Part shown: positions 1 to 6,000 of the stretch, in pieces | How positions within the stretch are numbered: position 1 is the stretch's first letter | Layout: every line of letters begins with the position of its first letter | From: Phoronis pallida | Lineage: Eukaryota; Phoronida; Phoronidae | Direction of reading: 5' to 3' | DNA: 11,409 bases | Assembly: GCA_028565715.1 (NCBI GenBank) | Contig: JAOXYC010207906.1 | Location: 1 to 11,409 of the forward strand | The notes under the pieces: generated by a model | Databases searched by the model: none | What the model was told of the DNA's origin: nothing | Seen by the model: only the letters and a program-made list of their open reading frames with translations | Translations under genes and position numbers: made by a program

Positions 1-47
1 GTTCTGATGATCAGTTTCTCAATATTGTCAACCCATACTCACAAAAG
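1..47 (+). CDS. DCAF6: DCAF6 exon a (WD40 strand, partial at window edge)
   Basis: Bases 3-47 read [15 protein letters not shown], matching the human segment SDDTKLVISNPYSRK at the end of an early WD40 blade. The two leading bases complete a codon begun upstream, probably Gly. The exon ends in phase 0 at the donor gtaatt (48). It is truncated by the window, so its true start is unknown. Confidence 0.9.
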
Positions 48-3000
48 GTAATTTTTTTAATTGATTTGTATTTTTATTCTTCTTCAGAGCACATGTTTCT
101 TGAGGTAACTCATAATTGATGGTTTCTTTCATATAAAAAATGTGTCTGTGTTTTCAAATATAAGGGAAGTTTCAGTAAGTTCAAAACAGTCTTTGGAAAT
201 TGTTATAAATGGAAAATCAAATGACAGCTATATATTCTTTATAACTCACAGAATAAGCAAATGTTCTTTTTTCACTTACAATTTTTTTGAAATCAATTAC
301 CAGTATGTTGTTCATGTATTTGCATTAGAAGCTAAAGTGTAGTTGTTCTGAAATTGTAATTAATAATAACAAACTTGTGATAACATACATTACATTCTTC
401 TAAATATTTATATGAGGAACGTGGATGTTATAAATATATAAATTTTATGTGAAAATATTGATTCCTCTACTTTCAGAGTGTATTCTCCATGCACAGTGGC
501 CATAGAGCTAATATATTCAGTGCCAAGTTTCTACCCTCTACTGCAGATAACAGTGTAAGTTAACATCACCAATAACCTAGTTGACTGAGAGACATGTGTC
601 GTTTACTAACTATAAAGGTAAAACAACCTGATCTCTCAGTTCTGAGAAATTTGAGTTTGAGAGGTGCCAAACATGGCCTCATTGATTTCAACTAAAACCT
701 TCTCCAAGCACTGGCAAAATAAATCTTAATAATTCAAGTAAAATCTAAAATCTATTTCTAAACATTTTGTTTTTAAATAACTACGTAACATTACTGACTA
801 GAAAGGGTCAGTTTTCATCATGACAGAAGTCTTAAATACCGTTAGCGTAGAATAATCTAAATTTAGTTTTGAAAAATCATTTTCAGATTGTTTCTTGTTC
901 GGGTGATGGATTGATATACATGACAGATGTAAGCAGGGAGCAGTCAACTGATTGTTTTAATTGTCATTTTGGAACTGTTTATGAGGTACTTTTTATAATA
1001 ACAGTATTGTCATAACATAACATCTGTCAGCAGTATAATGTGATTTCATCTATTGTATTCTAATAATGATAGTAAATTTTATGATTTGTGGTTTGGCAAT
1101 ATATTATTATTAATCATTGCAAATTTTAAAAATACATTTAGTTGAATGGTAGAAAAAGGTCTTTCACCCTTCAGATTTTCTAAATGCTTTAGCAAAGACT
1201 CAGAATTTGGTTGTAATTTCCAACTCATTTGTAAAACTTTGTTTTTGAATAATTATTGTAACGATTTATGCAAAATCTTATAATACTTTGTTTTCAGATT
1301 GTTACTGTACCCGGCGACCCCAACTCATTCTTGTCTTGTGGTGAAGACGGTACAGTCAGATGGTTTGATTTACGATTAAAGAAGTCTTGTAGACAAGATG
1401 AGTGCAAGGAGGTGTGTTCAGATATCTCAAAAAGGTTTTTAAAAATCAATTGAGGAAACTGGCCCATTCTTGTCATCATTTAGAAGATGAAACATTATTA
1501 ATCAGAATATAGGAAGTCTTTGTATTGAATTTTCCAGGGCCCTCACTCATAATTGGGGAATGGGGCGGGGGGCCTTTGAGAGGGGGGAATTTTTGCAGCG
1601 TTTTTCTTCGGAGGGGAATTTTTTGCGGCGTTTTTTTTACAAAATGCTTTAACAAATACCCATTTCAAAACATTCAAATGCATGGGAAGTAAGTGTTATT
1701 TTTTTTAACACATTATGTTGGTTCCAATTCATTTCTTTAGAATGATCACAGGGTTGTAACCTGTCAAAATGTCTTCCAGATTAATCATATGCAATCATCA
1801 GACCTTGAATTTTCAAATACAGCTTGAATTCTGAATTTTAGAATGCCCAACAAAATGCTCATAACAGTATAGTTCTCCAAAAATTAATTTTAGGGGATTT
1901 TTTTTTACTTTTGAGGGGAATATTTTGTGTTTTTAACAAGGGGAATTGGGCTGATATTCGGCCCAAAATTTGACAGATCGAGGGCCCTGATTTTCTAAAA
2001 TGCTTACAATGTTTGTTGGTAAGTTTTGATGTACACAATATTTCGGTGTTTTTATCACATTTGTTGACTTTGTCACAGCCAAAAACAGCATTTATGTTTT
2101 GAATGTGCTGAAAAGTTGATTAAAAGGAAATGGAGTATCATGTTCAACAAAATTTGTTTTACTGAATAAGTTTTGTCTGACCTTCATAAATGTTTTTGTG
2201 TTTCATAGTAAAAAGAGCATTCACCTCAGCTCACAAAAATATAACAAATTTCACCTGCGATTTTTAAGCCACCATAATAGAATGTCACAGGTGGATCTTG
2301 TTGGAATTTTGACATGGTTTTCATATTGTGATTTTTTTCTGTCTGATGAAGGATGTGTTGATCAACTGCCGCAGAGCTGTGACGTCCCTAGCTGTGGACC
2401 CAGTTTATCCCTACTATCTCACTGTGGGTTGCTCTGACAGCTGGGCCAGGATGTTTGACATAATTAATTTTTTTTCTGTCTGCATGATTTAGGATGTGTT
2501 GATCAACTGCCGCAGAGCTGTGACGTCCTTAGCTGTGGACCCAGTTCATCCCTACTATCTCACTGTTGGTTGTTCTGACAGCTCGGCCAGGATATTTGAC
2601 AGACGGATGCTGGGAACTAGATTAACTGGTAAACATTGCTGGACTGAAAGTCTGGATGTTCATTCATATGTAGAACATTACAAATTAACATATATTATGA
2701 AGATAATTATAAATGTTGAAATATCTGGTATATTAAAAGCAACCAAGTATAAAATTGAATTGTGATAAGAATGATGAGAAACCTTTTCTATATTGGAATT
2801 AGAAAGATGAATGTCTTGAAGCTTACAAAGGCGATAAAAGGGAGGTATCACTAAATAGAGATTCATTCTACTGGTGTAACATCAGATCTTCGTCTAAAAT
2901 GTTTTGTGACGCGCCCTGACATCTAACAATGCATTTTTGAAACACATTTATTCAGGTTCCTTTTTTGGTCGCGGCATCACTGGTCTGGTATCGAGATTTG

Positions 3001-6000
3001 TACCTCCTTCACTAAAGAACTCATCACATCGTATTACGTCACTACAGTATAGTAACGATGGACAACAAATTCTAGTCAGCTACTCTTCTGACTACATCTA
3101 TATTTTCGACAAGAACGTAAGATTCATTTGCCTAAAACTTTCAAAATATTTCTAAAAATAAGACTCAGAAATGCTATGCTACACACAACCATCACACTGT
3201 AACCCAATTTCAAGTTTAAATACATTTTGAATTTTGAAAAGTCTTAATTCAACAGAGTGATTTTTTATTCAATATCCCAAGTGTGCTTTTTTATTAAAAC
3301 TCAATGCGCTTTACAATTTCTTGACTGAAGCCAAAAAGCTTATTTGTAAGCAATTAAAGTGTATGTGAATGAGGAACTTCTTTTATTCTTCAAAAATTCA
3401 CAGTAAGAATTTTAACTAAAATTAATGAAAAATTGATTGATAATAAATTCTTGCTTAATCTCTAATTGTTCATCTATTATTTTAATTAATCTCATCTGAT
3501 TATGTGAGGTGCCTAGAAAGAAATTGTACATATGTTTGCACTATAGAAATAAATTATATAAAAAATCGATGGTTGCGCAGCTGAAATCTAATGTTTGTGT
3601 TTTCTCAGGGTGATGCCAGAGAAGAGAAGAGCCAGCCTAGTGAGCCTGAGCCAAGCTGTAGCAGTGAGCCAGCCCAGGAGGCCTCAGCAAGTACATCAGA
3701 ATGCACTGAAGAGGTTGGTAGAAGTTCTCATTATAGAAAACACTTTACATTCAACATAAAAAATGATGAAAACTCACCAGATTATTTTAACCAATGTTTT
3801 TTTTCATGCTTGGTTATCCTACAGTGTCTGTTGTGTTTTTTCCCACTTTTAAGGATGGATTTGAAAAAGAAATATTCATAGTAATTGGAACATCCTAATG
3901 AATCATGACAGTTTATACTGAAGAAGAGCTGTCGCTCGGAACGTCTACCAATAAAGTATTATTTTGCCGTACCGATTCTCAATAAAGTATTATTTTGCCG
4001 TACCGATTCTCAGCTCCATTTATTTTAAATTATTATGTTCACTTTTTTACTGTTCATTTTCTTCTTCAGCCAACTGAAAATGAAACAGCCTGTACTTCAC
4101 GGCAACCTCCAATAAAGCGTCTACGTCTGCGAGGTGATTGGTCAGACACTGGACCTCATGCTCGCCCAGAGATGGAGCGAGCCAGTAATGAAGCCGCTCC
4201 ACAAAGTCCTGGAGCTAGTATGATGCAGCGGATGTCTGACATGTTGACCCGTTGGTTGAACCCAGATGCTCCACCAAATGAGACAGCAGACAATAATGAA
4301 AATGAGACTTCCCAAAATGAAGAAGTGCCTGGGAATTCTGGGATAGCAGCAGGAGAGAGTGATTCAAATGATGTAAATAGAGACAGTGTTTGTGAATGTA
4401 ATGTGGAACCATCATCTCTAACTTTGGAAAGTCCAGAGATGTCATGTGATACATCAAAATCAGGACAGAGGAAGCAAAGCGGATTCTCTGATTCTGATGA
4501 TGATATTGAGTCCGCCGAAACAGGTGGTACATTAAGGCAGGAAAGTGGAGCATGTGCAATAGAGGAATCGACTCAGAGCATTGATAGGGAAATTTTATTG
4601 GATACTTTTGGTGAGACTTCTCAAAGTCCTGAAGCGACATCAGTGATACAAATTACAGATTTGCCAAGTACCTCTTCCATTGAGAAGGTAGAAAGTGTGG
4701 ATTCCTCCTCGTCTAATAGATCTGATGAACAAAGTACAGAATGCACTTCAAAAGTGAAGGACATTTTACCAGAATCAAACTCTTGTGATGATACTTTAGA
4801 ACCAAGTAATCACAGTGAAAATACTCCAAAAGTGAAGCAATCAGACACTGAATCTACACATCTCTCTGATTCTGGTTCTAAGCCTCCAGAGTCTTCAGCA
4901 TCAACGTCAAGAGATGCTGGCAAATCCCATCAGTACGTGTCCGGCATCAGTCTTCATTATAGCTCAGAAGGAACCACGGCAGGTACTGTGAAGCTGAACT
5001 TTACCACCAGCACCCCGGGCCCACAGTCCTGCCCGGAGTCCAGTGAGGGGACAAGCACTGATCAGGCAGGCCGAAGCAGTAGGGGACAGAGTGAAGGGAG
5101 TGATAATAGTCATATTGGTGCGGAGGGCGGAACAAACAGAGAGGAAATAGGTAATTTATATCTGACCTTGTAAAAAATTATTGCAGTGAAGTGGATCCCA
5201 TGGTTTTTTTTTTCAATACATTCAAACATTACACTCTAGTATTATTTAATGACTTGTGGTGTTAAATTATAATCATTCAAAATGCTTTTTTACCAAGAAG
5301 AATGGTTTATAATATTACTCAGTATTTCTATACCACTTTTTACAAACTATATTGTGCTAGCCATTAAAAATTAGCAATCTTGGTAAGTTTTGTTGGTGAA
5401 CAATGAACAACATGTTGTTGATTTATTACTCTATCATCGTTTCAGTTGAAGGTGCCACAGTCCAGTCTGCAGGCTCTGTATTGACTGAAGCTATAGTCAG
5501 CTCTGTTGCCAGCGATGAAACCATGAGAGCTCCACCCAGAATGCCACCATCTAGCCTGTTGAATTTAGCTTCCAGAGGTAAAATATTCGGTTCAGAGCTT
5601 AACTCTAAAAAAGCTGTTTGCAATTAAAATTTGGACAGAAATGGTTAAGAAATAGCATGATCAACTCCGTTGGCAGAGCGTCACCATTGAGATTGAAAGA
5701 TCATGGGTATGAATTCAACTTTTACTGGTCCATTGTGTCTTTGAGCAAGACACTTAATTAGTATTACTGTTGTTTATGCCAATGGGAATGTAAACCTGCT
5801 ATATTTTAAGATGTGATAGCCTTTGTTGACAAGTGTTTTGTCTGTTCATATATAAAATATTGCAAAATTTCTGCTTTGGTTGACTATTACCTTTTCAAGC
5901 CTCTGTGTCTCTGTCAACGTTCTGTCATTCAATTCAAAGATCTTACATTCCAAACCACTAATTTTCCTACATTTTTTTGAAACAATGTAGTTCATCAATT

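Noticed and set aside
142-342. 66-codon open frame in the first intron
   Set aside because: Composition like the surrounding AT-rich intron, no similarity, and it ends without splice or poly(A) context.
3995-4069. Start codon and open frame just upstream of exon h
   Set aside because: The peptide is hydrophobic intron-derived sequence with a polypyrimidine tract and cttcttcag acceptor; the family homology begins only after 4070.
4215-4640. 141-codon minus-strand open reading frame
   Set aside because: Antisense shadow of exon h; its His/Leu/Ser richness reflects the Ser/Glu/Asn codons of the sense strand.
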